Origin: JAJOKK01 sp965370555
GTDB lineage: Bacteria; Bipolaricaulota; Bipolaricaulia; UBA7950; UBA9294
Assembly: GCA_965370555.1 (NCBI GenBank)
Contig: CBDUVB010000001.1
Span: 186,001-250,000 of the forward strand
Direction: 5' to 3'
DNA length: 64,000 nucleotides
A program made the translations under genes and the position numbers. Below the pieces are notes generated by a model. It worked only from the letters and a program-made list of their open reading frames with translations, did no database searches and was not told the origin of the DNA. Positions 57,384 to 64,000 of this stretch are shown one piece after another. Position 1 is the stretch's first letter. Each line of letters starts with the position of its first letter.

Positions 57384-59221
57384 GAGAGAAAATCATCGGA
57401 ATCGATTTAGGAACGACCAATTCTTGTATCGCGGTACTTGAAGGAGGTAGCCCGGAGGTGATCACGAACGCCGAAGGAGAACGGACCACCCCGTCCGTCG
57501 TCGCGTTCACCGACACAGGGGAACGACTTGTCGGCCGGCTCGCCAAGCGTCAAGCGATCACCAATCCCAAGCACACCATCTCCTCGATCAAGCGGCAGAT
57601 GGGACGGGATCACACGGTGAAGATCGCGCTCGACGGGAAGACAACGGAGTACACCCCCGAACAGATCTCGGCGATGATCCTGCAGAAGATGAAGAAGGAC
57701 GCCGAAGAAAACCTCGGATCCAAGGTGAACAAAGCCGTGATCACTGTCCCTGCCTACTTCAACGACGCGCAACGCCAGGCGACGAAGGACGCAGGAACTA
57801 TCGCCGGTCTAGAGGTGATGCGAATCATCAACGAACCGACAGCCGCTGCCCTCGCCTACGGGCTCGATAAGACCGAGGAACAGACGATCCTCGTCTACGA
57901 CCTCGGGGGAGGGACATTCGATGTCTCGATCCTGGAGATCGGGGACGGGGTCTTCGACGTGATCGCCACCGATGGCGACACCCAGCTTGGAGGAGATGAC
58001 TTCGACCGGCGGATCATGGACTTCTTAGTAGAGGAGTTCCGGAAGGACAGCGGGATCGACCTCAGCAAAGACCCGAGCGCGATGCAGCGACTGAAGGACG
58101 CGGCCGAAGCGGCGAAGATGGAGCTATCCAGCCGCAAGGAGACGACGATAAACCTCCCATACATCACCGCCGATGCCAGCGGGCCGAAGCACCTGGAGAA
58201 GAAGCTCACCCGTGCTCACTTCGAGCAGATGATCGATGACCACCTCGAACGGACGGACCAGATCGTCAATAACACGATGCGTGAGGCGAAGAAGACGGCG
58301 GACCAGATCGATCAGGTAGTCCTCGTCGGTGGGTCGACGCGAATCCCTAAGGTTCAGGAGCTGATAAGTGTCCGCATCCCCGGGAAGATCAACAAGGAGA
58401 TCAACCCCGACGAGGTCGTAGCTGCAGGAGCAGCGATTCAGGGAGGGGTCCTAGCGGGAGAGGTCGACGAGATCGTCCTCCTCGACGTCACGCCCCTCAC
58501 TCTCTCCATCGAGACCCTGGGCGGGATCGCCACACCATTGATCGAGCGGAACACGACCATCCCCACCGAGAAATCGAAGACGTTCACCACCGCGGAGAAC
58601 AATCAGCCGACCGTGGAGATTCATGTGGTGCAAGGGGAACGGAAGATGGCCGCCGACAACAAGTCGCTCGGGAAGTTCCAGCTCCCTGGCCTGCCCCCCG
58701 CTCCCCGGGGAGTCCCACAGATCGACGTCACGTTCAATATCGATGCCAACGGGATACTAAACGTCACCGCCAAGGACAAGGCGACCGAGAAGAGCGCCTC
58801 GATCACGATCACTGAATCCTCCCGCCTCGACGATAGCGAGATCGAGAGTATGCGCCGCGAGGCAGAGGAACACGCCGAGGAAGATAAGAAAAAGGCAGAA
58901 GAGGTTGAGATCCGCAACCAGGCCGATCAGCTCGTCTTCTCCGTGGAGAAGACCCTCTCCGATCTCGGAGAGAAGGTGAGCCAAGAGAATAGGGGAGAGA
59001 TCGAGGATCACCTCCGCCGCTTGAAGGAAAAGATCTCGCAGAATGCCAGCACCGAGGAGATAAAGAAGGCGATGGAGGATCTCGGAAAAAGTTCGCAGAA
59101 ACTCGCTGAGGAGGCATACAAGCAGGCCTCGGCCGAGACTCCACCTTCAAAGGAAGAGGATTCCTCCACAGACGATGGCGATGACAGCGGGTATATCGAT
59201 GCGGAGTACGAGGAAAAATAG
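57380..59221 (+). CDS. dnaK: Chaperone DnaK (Hsp70)
   Basis: 613-aa Hsp70. The nucleotide-binding domain has IIGIDLGTTNSCIAVLEGG (residues 5-23), the VYDLGGGTFDVSIL phosphate loop and VVLVGGSTRIPKVQEL. The interdomain linker is LLDVTPLTLSIETLGG, and the substrate domain contains NTTIPTEKSKTF. The C-terminus ends in an acidic tail without the EEVD of cytosolic eukaryotic proteins, as usual for bacteria. Translationally coupled to grpE and followed 23 bases later by dnaJ. Confidence 0.97.
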   Translation: MREKIIGIDLGTTNSCIAVLEGGSPEVITNAEGERTTPSVVAFTDTGERLVGRLAKRQAITNPKHTISSIKRQMGRDHTVKIALDGKTTEYTPEQISAMILQKMKKDAEENLGSKVNKAVITVPAYFNDAQRQATKDAGTIAGLEVMRIINEPTAAALAYGLDKTEEQTILVYDLGGGTFDVSILEIGDGVFDVIATDGDTQLGGDDFDRRIMDFLVEEFRKDSGIDLSKDPSAMQRLKDAAEAAKMELSSRKETTINLPYITADASGPKHLEKKLTRAHFEQMIDDHLERTDQIVNNTMREAKKTADQIDQVVLVGGSTRIPKVQELISVRIPGKINKEINPDEVVAAGAAIQGGVLAGEVDEIVLLDVTPLTLSIETLGGIATPLIERNTTIPTEKSKTFTTAENNQPTVEIHVVQGERKMAADNKSLGKFQLPGLPPAPRGVPQIDVTFNIDANGILNVTAKDKATEKSASITITESSRLDDSEIESMRREAEEHAEEDKKKAEEVEIRNQADQLVFSVEKTLSDLGEKVSQENRGEIEDHLRRLKEKISQNASTEEIKKAMEDLGKSSQKLAEEAYKQASAETPPSKEEDSSTDDGDDSGYIDAEYEEK

Positions 59222-59244
59222 TCGCATAAAGAAAAGGGGATAGC

Positions 59245-60354
59245 GTGGCGAAACGCGATTACTATCAGGTGCTCGGGGTCACCCGCAAGGCGAGCCCAGA
59301 GGAGATCAAGCGGGCTTATCGCCGCAAGGCGAAGGAATTTCATCCTGATAAAAATCCGAAAGAGCGGGCAAAGGCCGAAGAGGAATTCAAGCAGGTCGCA
59401 GAGTCCTACGAGGTCCTCTCGGACCCGGACAAGCGGGCCCAATATGACCGCTACGGACATACCGGCCCGGCACAGGGGTTCGACTTCAGCCAAACCGACT
59501 TCCGGCGGGCGCGCCAGGACTTCTCCGATTTCGGATTTGGGGGGGTTGATGACCTGTTTGACCTCTTCTTCCGCCAAGGCGGATCTCGCACCAGCACGCG
59601 ACAGCGCCGCGCGCGCCACGGGGAGAACATAGAATACAAACTGCGCATCACCCTGGAAGATGCGGCCTTAGGAACGAAGATGAAGATCATCGCCCCGCGA
59701 TTGGTCGCATGCGATCGCTGCGGGGGAAGCGGGCTGGAACCAGGGACCTCTAAGCGTACCTGCCAAACCTGTAAGGGGAGAGGGCAGGTGGAGTACCGGC
59801 AACAGAGCTTGCTCGGGAGCTTCGTCAACGTTCGGATCTGCCCGGAGTGCGAGGGGGCGGGGAAGATCATCGAGCACCCTTGTCACCGCTGTCACGGTAG
59901 CGGGCGGGTGAAGGAGAAGAGCAAGATCTCGATCAACGTCCCCGCTGGAGTCGATAATGGGTCCCGCCTGCGATTGAAGGGGCAAGGGAACGTCGGTCCT
60001 GGAGGTGCTCCCGCCGGGGATCTGTACATTGTGATCGAGGTTATCCCCCATCCCCACTTCGAACGACGCGGCCGCGACATCTATTCCACCGTGAAGATCC
60101 ACTATCACCAGGCCGCTCTTGGATTTAAGACTAAGGTGAAGACCCTGTGGGGGGAAGAGCCTGTCACAATCCCCGCAGGAACACAACCGGAAACGGTGAT
60201 CCGCCTCCGCGGGAAGGGGATCCCTGACCTCCACCAGAACGGGAAGGGAGACCACTTCATCACTGTTCGGGTGATCGTCCCCAAACGTCTCTCCACCGCG
60301 CAACGTCGCATCCTCCAGGATCTGGCGCACTCACTTCCCGCGATCGAGGATTAA
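59245..60354 (+). CDS. dnaJ: Chaperone DnaJ (Hsp40)
   Basis: 369-aa class A J-protein. The J domain carries EFHPDKNP (His-Pro-Asp near residues 33-35), then a Gly/Phe-type linker that is short and Arg/Asp-rich here, four zinc-binding repeats (CDRCGGSG, CQTCKGRG, CPECEGAG, CHRCHGSG), and the C-terminal substrate domains with GPGGAPAGDLYIVIEV. GTG start with AAGGGGA upstream. Its stop overlaps the convergent rdgB stop by 4 bases. Confidence 0.96.
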   Translation: MAKRDYYQVLGVTRKASPEEIKRAYRRKAKEFHPDKNPKERAKAEEEFKQVAESYEVLSDPDKRAQYDRYGHTGPAQGFDFSQTDFRRARQDFSDFGFGGVDDLFDLFFRQGGSRTSTRQRRARHGENIEYKLRITLEDAALGTKMKIIAPRLVACDRCGGSGLEPGTSKRTCQTCKGRGQVEYRQQSLLGSFVNVRICPECEGAGKIIEHPCHRCHGSGRVKEKSKISINVPAGVDNGSRLRLKGQGNVGPGGAPAGDLYIVIEVIPHPHFERRGRDIYSTVKIHYHQAALGFKTKVKTLWGEEPVTIPAGTQPETVIRLRGKGIPDLHQNGKGDHFITVRVIVPKRLSTAQRRILQDLAHSLPAIED

Positions 60355-60941
60355 CCCTGCAAGAGATCGCGCAGGATCTCCTTGATCCCGACGATCGCGC
60401 GCTGACGGTGGCTGATCGCGTTCTTCTCGACGCTCGTCATCTCGGCGAGGGTCAGCGAAGATCCCTCAGGGATGAAGAGAGGGTCGTAACCGAACCCTCC
60501 TGCCCCGATCAGATGACGGGCAATCTTTCCATCTAAGATTCCTTCTTGGAGAAACTCACGCCCGTCAGGGAAGCGCAGGACTATCACGATCACAAACCGC
60601 GCCCGCCGATCCTCGACTCCCTTGAGCCGTTCGAGGAGAAGAGTGTTATTGCGTGCATAATCGACCGGCACCCCGGAAAATCGTGCCGAACGCACCCCAG
60701 GTTCTCCGTTCAGCGAAGCGACCTCCAGCCCGGAGTCATCAGCAAGAACCGGGATCCCTGTCTCCCGTCCGATAGCCCGCGCCTTGAGAAGGGCGTTCTC
60801 GCGGAAGGTGAACCCGGTCTCCTCGACCTCGTGAAACGAGCGCTCGTGAAAGGTAAGGAGCTCCAAGCCTTCAAGATCGGCAAGGAGCTCCTTCAGTTCT
60901 TCGATCTTCCCCCCATTATGTGTCCCGAGGAGGAGGATCAT
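60351..60941 (-). CDS. rdgB: XTP/dITP diphosphatase (RdgB/HAM1)
   Basis: House-cleaning pyrophosphatase (196 aa) hydrolysing non-canonical purine triphosphates. It begins LLLGTHNGGKIEELKELL (substrate-binding Thr/Asn/Lys), has ETGFTFRENALLKARA, VLADDSGLEVASLNGEPGVRSARFSG-type catalytic Asp region, and ends with GGFGYDPLF and SHRQRA. Its ATG overlaps the oppF stop (ATGA), so it is carried on the oppDF transcript. It fits the window's theme of deaminated-base defence. Confidence 0.95.
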   Translation of the reverse strand: MILLLGTHNGGKIEELKELLADLEGLELLTFHERSFHEVEETGFTFRENALLKARAIGRETGIPVLADDSGLEVASLNGEPGVRSARFSGVPVDYARNNTLLLERLKGVEDRRARFVIVIVLRFPDGREFLQEGILDGKIARHLIGAGGFGYDPLFIPEGSSLTLAEMTSVEKNAISHRQRAIVGIKEILRDLLQG

Positions 60942-61978
60942 TCCATGTTGACAGGCTGCAGATCCAATGTATCTGCTAAGTGGCAGGTGACGAAGTGTTC
61001 GTTTCCGAGGTTGCGATAGACCGGCTCTTCAGTCTTGCAGATCTCCTTCGCGTAGCGACAGCGTGGATGGAAATAGCACCCGGAGGGAGGGTTCACCGGA
61101 CTGGGAACGTCCCCTTCGAGGAGTATCCGTTCTACGTTGTAATCGGGGTCTGGCACCGGAACCGCGGACATCAGCGCCTCGGTGTAAGGGTGCTTAGGGT
61201 GCAAGAAGAGCTCTTCGGCATCACACAGTTCGACGATCCTCCCAAGGTACATCACCGCCACCCGATCGCTGATATGCTTGACGACCGCTAGGTCATGGGC
61301 TATGAATAGGTAGGTCAGGCCGAACTCCTCCTGTAGGCCCTCGAGAAGGTTCAACACCTGCGCCTGAATGGAGACGTCAAGGGCGGAGACCGGCTCATCG
61401 GCAATGATCAACTGAGGGTCGAGGGCAAGGGCACGGGCCACTCCGATTCGCTGCCGCTGTCCCCCGGAGAATTCGTGCGGATATCGCTTCATGTGGTCCG
61501 GTTTCAGCCCAACCGCCCCCAATAGCTCGCGGACTCGGTCCTCACGCTCGCGTCCCTTGGAGATTCCATGCACGAGCAACGGCTCCCCTACGATCGCCCC
61601 CACGGTCATGCGAGGGTTCAAAGAGGAATAAGGGTCCTGAAAGATGATCTGCATGTCGCGCCGCAGTGACTTGAGCATCTTGCGGGAGGCCTTAACGACG
61701 TCCACGTCCTTGTACTCTTCCCCAGGGGCAGCCATCTTCTTGCTCCGGAAGATTACCGTTCCGTCCGTCGGCTCGATCAGGCGGAGGATCGTGCGCCCGG
61801 CCGTAGTCTTTCCACAACCACTCTCCCCGACCAACCCCAGGGTCTCCCCTTCCTTGATATACATATCGACCCCATCGACCGCCTTCACCTGTGCCACCAC
61901 GCGGCGCAGGATCCCTTTGCGGACCGGGAAGTGCTTCTTCAAGCCCTTTACGTCAATCAGAATGTTGTCGGAAGACAA
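60938..61978 (-). CDS. oppF: Oligopeptide ABC transporter ATP-binding protein, OppF/DppF type
   Basis: 346-aa ATPase. Walker A GESGCGKTTAGR, ABC signature SGGQRQRIGVARAL, Walker B LIIADEPVSALDVS, and the C-terminal oligopeptide-transporter extension with GCYFHPRCRYAKEICKTEEP, whose cysteines bind an Fe-S cluster in related proteins. A TTG start preceded by GAGGTGAT. It pairs with OppD 18 bases upstream. No permease or binding-protein gene adjoins; the window's left edge has permeases lacking ATPases. Confidence 0.93.
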   Translation of the reverse strand: MSSDNILIDVKGLKKHFPVRKGILRRVVAQVKAVDGVDMYIKEGETLGLVGESGCGKTTAGRTILRLIEPTDGTVIFRSKKMAAPGEEYKDVDVVKASRKMLKSLRRDMQIIFQDPYSSLNPRMTVGAIVGEPLLVHGISKGREREDRVRELLGAVGLKPDHMKRYPHEFSGGQRQRIGVARALALDPQLIIADEPVSALDVSIQAQVLNLLEGLQEEFGLTYLFIAHDLAVVKHISDRVAVMYLGRIVELCDAEELFLHPKHPYTEALMSAVPVPDPDYNVERILLEGDVPSPVNPPSGCYFHPRCRYAKEICKTEEPVYRNLGNEHFVTCHLADTLDLQPVNME

Positions 61979-61996
61979 TCTCTATCACCTCATTTA

Positions 61997-62980
61997 TCAT
62001 TCATACAGGAAACAGGAGACCAGATGGCCCGGGGCAATCTCCTTCAGCATCGGGATCTCTCGCTTACAGATATCCATCGCATGCGGACACCTAGGCTCAA
62101 ATCCGCATCCCTCCGGAACATCAAACGGATCGGGGACGACCCCTTTTATCGGAATCAACCGCTCCGCCCTCGTTGTTGCGAGCGATGGGATCGAGTTCAG
62201 CAATCCCTGCGTATACGGATGCTTCGCGTTGTGGAATGTCTCGCCGCTCGTGGCACTCTCGACGATCTTTCCGAGGTACATGATGACCACGTCATCAGCC
62301 ATCTGAGCGATGACGCCGAGGTCGTGGGTGATGAACTGGATCGCTGCATTGTAGTCCCTGCGCAGATCGTTCATCAGGTCCAGGACCTGCGCCTGGATCG
62401 TCACATCGAGAGCGGTCGTCGGTTCGTCCGCAATCAACAGGGAGGGGTTACAGGAGAGGGCCATCGCGATCATGGCGCGCTGGCGCATTCCACCGGAGAG
62501 CTGATGCGGATACTCGTCGACCCGCTGCTCAGGAACCGGAATCCCCACCGAGTGCAACATCTCGATCGCCTTCTTGCGTGCCTCTCTCTTGTTCAGGCGC
62601 TGGTGAAGGATGATCGCTTCCATGATCTGGTTCCCGATCGTATACACCGGGTTCAGGGAGGTCATCGGCTCCTGGAAGATCATCGCTATCTCGTTTCCAC
62701 GAATAGAGCGGTACTTCCGTCCCTTTGGGTTGAGCTGCGTCAGGTCCGTGACGTTTCCGTTTTGATGATAGAGGATTTCCCCTTCGGTGATCTTCCCAGG
62801 AGGGGTTTGAACAAGGCCCATCACAGAGAGAGCGGTCACCGACTTTCCGCATCCGCTCTCGCCAACTATTCCTAGGGTCTTCTCCGGCTCGATGGTGAAG
62901 TCCACCCCATCGACAGCCCGCACCACACCATCTTCGGTGAAAAAATACGTCTTGAGATTTCTTACCTCAATTAGCGGCAC
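61997..62980 (-). CDS. oppD: Oligopeptide ABC transporter ATP-binding protein, OppD/DppD type
   Basis: 327-aa ATPase partner of OppF. Walker A GESGCGKSVTALSVMG, Q-loop FQEPMTSLNPVYT, signature SGGMRQRAMIAMAL, Walker B LLIADEPTTALDVT, and the C-terminal CGFEPRCPHAMDICKREIP extension. The GTG at 62980 is preferred because AAGGAGG lies six bases upstream; the GTG at 62986 abuts that site. It follows secG closely. Confidence 0.92.
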   Translation of the reverse strand: MPLIEVRNLKTYFFTEDGVVRAVDGVDFTIEPEKTLGIVGESGCGKSVTALSVMGLVQTPPGKITEGEILYHQNGNVTDLTQLNPKGRKYRSIRGNEIAMIFQEPMTSLNPVYTIGNQIMEAIILHQRLNKREARKKAIEMLHSVGIPVPEQRVDEYPHQLSGGMRQRAMIAMALSCNPSLLIADEPTTALDVTIQAQVLDLMNDLRRDYNAAIQFITHDLGVIAQMADDVVIMYLGKIVESATSGETFHNAKHPYTQGLLNSIPSLATTRAERLIPIKGVVPDPFDVPEGCGFEPRCPHAMDICKREIPMLKEIAPGHLVSCFLYE

Positions 62981-63012
62981 CGCCACCCTCCTTCCTCCTT
63001 AGCTTGAAGCTG

Positions 63013-63237
63013 CTACAAGATCGATAGGACGAATCCCAGGACCATGAACACGGCAGCGAGCCCCGCTGTCAGTGTTCTCTTCGGATCCTTCGCTTCATCA
63101 CGCCCGAACACGGTACCCGACATCCCGGAGCCGAATGCACCACCGAGCCCAGAGTGCTCGCTCATCTGGAGAAGGATCAACCCCATCAGGGCAAAACAGT
63201 CAAGAAAAAATAGAACCTCCAATATCACTGCTATCAT
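63013..63237 (-). CDS. secG: Preprotein translocase subunit SecG
   Basis: Two-helix accessory subunit (74 aa) of the SecYEG channel. Helix 1 (VILEVLFFLDCFALMGLILLQ) is followed by the conserved cytoplasmic segment SGLGGAFGSGMSGTVFG and helix 2 (LTAGLAAVFMVLGFVLSIL). Size and topology are typical. It heads the minus-strand run secG-oppD-oppF-rdgB and has its own promoter at 63297-63325. Confidence 0.93.
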   Translation of the reverse strand: MIAVILEVLFFLDCFALMGLILLQMSEHSGLGGAFGSGMSGTVFGRDEAKDPKRTLTAGLAAVFMVLGFVLSIL

Positions 63238-63296
63238 AGCACCATCGTTCCCTTTCTCGCTCTTTTTTTGCCCGTGCCAGCTTACACAAGCGATGC

Positions 63297-63325
63297 ATTA
63301 TAGCATAAGCCCCCTCAACGTACAA
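63297..63325 (-). promoter_or_regulatory. secG promoter
   Basis: On the minus strand TTGTAC (63320-63325), 17-base spacer, TATAAT (63297-63302), about 60 bases before the secG ATG. Confidence 0.8.
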
Positions 63326-63339
63326 AGAGCGAGACATTC

Positions 63340-63368
63340 TTGCGTGATATCGCGTGCTCCCGTATGCT
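63340..63368 (+). promoter_or_regulatory. pyrG promoter
   Basis: TTGCGT (63340-63345), 17-base spacer, TATGCT (63363-63368), giving a leader of about 28 bases before the TTG start of pyrG. It is divergent from the secG promoter. Confidence 0.6.
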
Positions 63369-63402
63369 GTAGCACAGTTCATACCAAAGGAGGAGGTTGA
63401 GA

Positions 63403-64000
63403 TTGCGCAAGTTCATCGTTGTCACCGGTGGGGTCATCTCTGGATTAGGAAAGGGGGTCATCGCCGCCTCTATCGGACTCCTGTTCAAGCTGAGTGGATA
63501 TAGCGTCACCCTACAAAAGATTGACCCTTATTTAAATCTCGATGCCGGCACGATGAACCCTTACGAGCACGGCGAGGTCTTTGTCACCAACGACGGAAAG
63601 GAGACCGACCTTGATATCGGCCGTTACGAACGGTTCCTCGACGAACCCCTCTCCGCCGCAAATTACATCACCACCGGGCAGGTTTACTGGAATGTCATCC
63701 GACAGGAACGGGCCGGAGCTTTCCTGGGAAAGACAGTACAGGTAATCCCTCACATCACCAATGAGATCAAGCGCCTCGTCATGCTCCCACTGGAGCGCGA
63801 GAAGGCTGAGATCGGGGTGATCGAGGTGGGTGGGACTGTGGGAGATATCGAGAGCCTCCCGTTCCTAGAAGCTCTACGCCAATTCAAGGACGATCTCCCA
63901 GAAGAGGATACGTTCTTCATTCACCTGACCCTCCTTCCTCACCTCGCGAGCACCGATGAGATCAAGACCAAACCGACTCAACACAGCGTGAAGGAGCTGC
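63403..64000 (+). CDS. pyrG: CTP synthase (3' end outside window)
   Basis: Amidoligase converting UTP to CTP. The first 199 codons are present: KFIVVTGGVISGLGKGVIAA (P-loop), LQKIDPYLNLDAGTMNPYEHGEVF with metal-binding residues, DLDIGRYERF and EVGGTVGDIESLPFLEALRQ, all hallmarks of the synthetase domain. The glutaminase domain lies beyond the window. The start is a TTG at 63403 with AAGGAGGAGG six bases upstream; the encoded protein begins at the expected position for PyrG. Confidence 0.96.
   Translation, partial: MRKFIVVTGGVISGLGKGVIAASIGLLFKLSGYSVTLQKIDPYLNLDAGTMNPYEHGEVFVTNDGKETDLDIGRYERFLDEPLSAANYITTGQVYWNVIRQERAGAFLGKTVQVIPHITNEIKRLVMLPLEREKAEIGVIEVGGTVGDIESLPFLEALRQFKDDLPEEDTFFIHLTLLPHLASTDEIKTKPTQHSVKEL

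Noticed and set aside
61931..62875. 314-codon plus-strand open frame
   Set aside because: Antisense to oppD, which has all ABC ATPase motifs; the plus-strand product has none.

Overview
This is a 64 kb bacterial chromosomal window. It is GC-rich with strong Shine-Dalgarno sites, frequent GTG and TTG starts, and short intergenic gaps. It carries housekeeping genes (hrcA-grpE-dnaK-dnaJ, secG, pyrG, plsY, nadE, radC, mutM, dus) around a large accessory island. A secreted alpha-2-macroglobulin, an RND/MMPL exporter with a LolA-like partner and several lipid genes suggest a complex, probably two-membrane envelope. Two-subunit class I fumarase, malic enzyme and an EndoQ homologue suggest a deep-branching anaerobe or thermophile. 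I cannot name the phylum from the sequence; Bipolaricaulota/Acetothermia or a Chloroflexota-like lineage would fit, with low confidence. No rRNA, tRNA or CRISPR array was recognised.

Layout. 0-3.4 kb: end of an oligopeptide ABC binding protein gene plus two permeases. 3.5-9.0 kb: epimerase, EndoQ, PKD lipoprotein, alkyltransferase-like protein, class V aminotransferase and MutM. 9.1-10.3 kb: a gene graveyard with response-regulator, transposase and unknown gene remnants. 10.3-13.5 kb: C4-dicarboxylate operon (truncated Ldh_2 dehydrogenase, fumarase alpha and beta, malic enzyme). 13.6-24.7 kb: Dus, a 2019-aa alpha-2-macroglobulin, ACT protein, RadC, sodium:solute symporter and an Fe-S uracil-DNA glycosylase.

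24.8-38.2 kb is a defence island, all on the minus strand: hsdM, a REP-type transposase, hsdS, higB, higA, abiEi, a truncated abiEii, fic, an hsdR-5'/retron-RT chimera, abiEi, abiEii and hsdR. It is a type I restriction-modification locus with toxin-antitoxin, Fic and retron debris lodged between hsdS and hsdR. Several genes overlap by ATGA and two contain palindromic insertions.

38.2-48.2 kb is a tight ten-gene minus-strand run: radical SAM/SPASM protein, glycosyltransferase, FakA-like kinase, PlsY, DegV/FakB, a glycosyltransferase with an internal deletion, UPF0104 protein, glycosyltransferase, UPF0104 protein and patatin. Together they could recycle fatty acids through acyl-phosphate into phospholipid and glycolipid. 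Its promoter carries the palindrome AACGAACGTTCGTT between -35 and -10. Nearly the same palindrome sits in the promoter of a tetR gene 7.4 kb away that heads an RND exporter/LolA-like operon, so the two operons probably form one envelope regulon. NadE, an AarF/UbiB kinase and a phasin-like protein lie between them.

55.7-64 kb: the CIRCE-controlled hrcA-grpE-dnaK-dnaJ operon, then on the minus strand secG-oppD-oppF-rdgB, and divergently the start of pyrG. The oppDF ATPases may serve the ATPase-less permease cluster at the left edge if both loci belong to one transporter.
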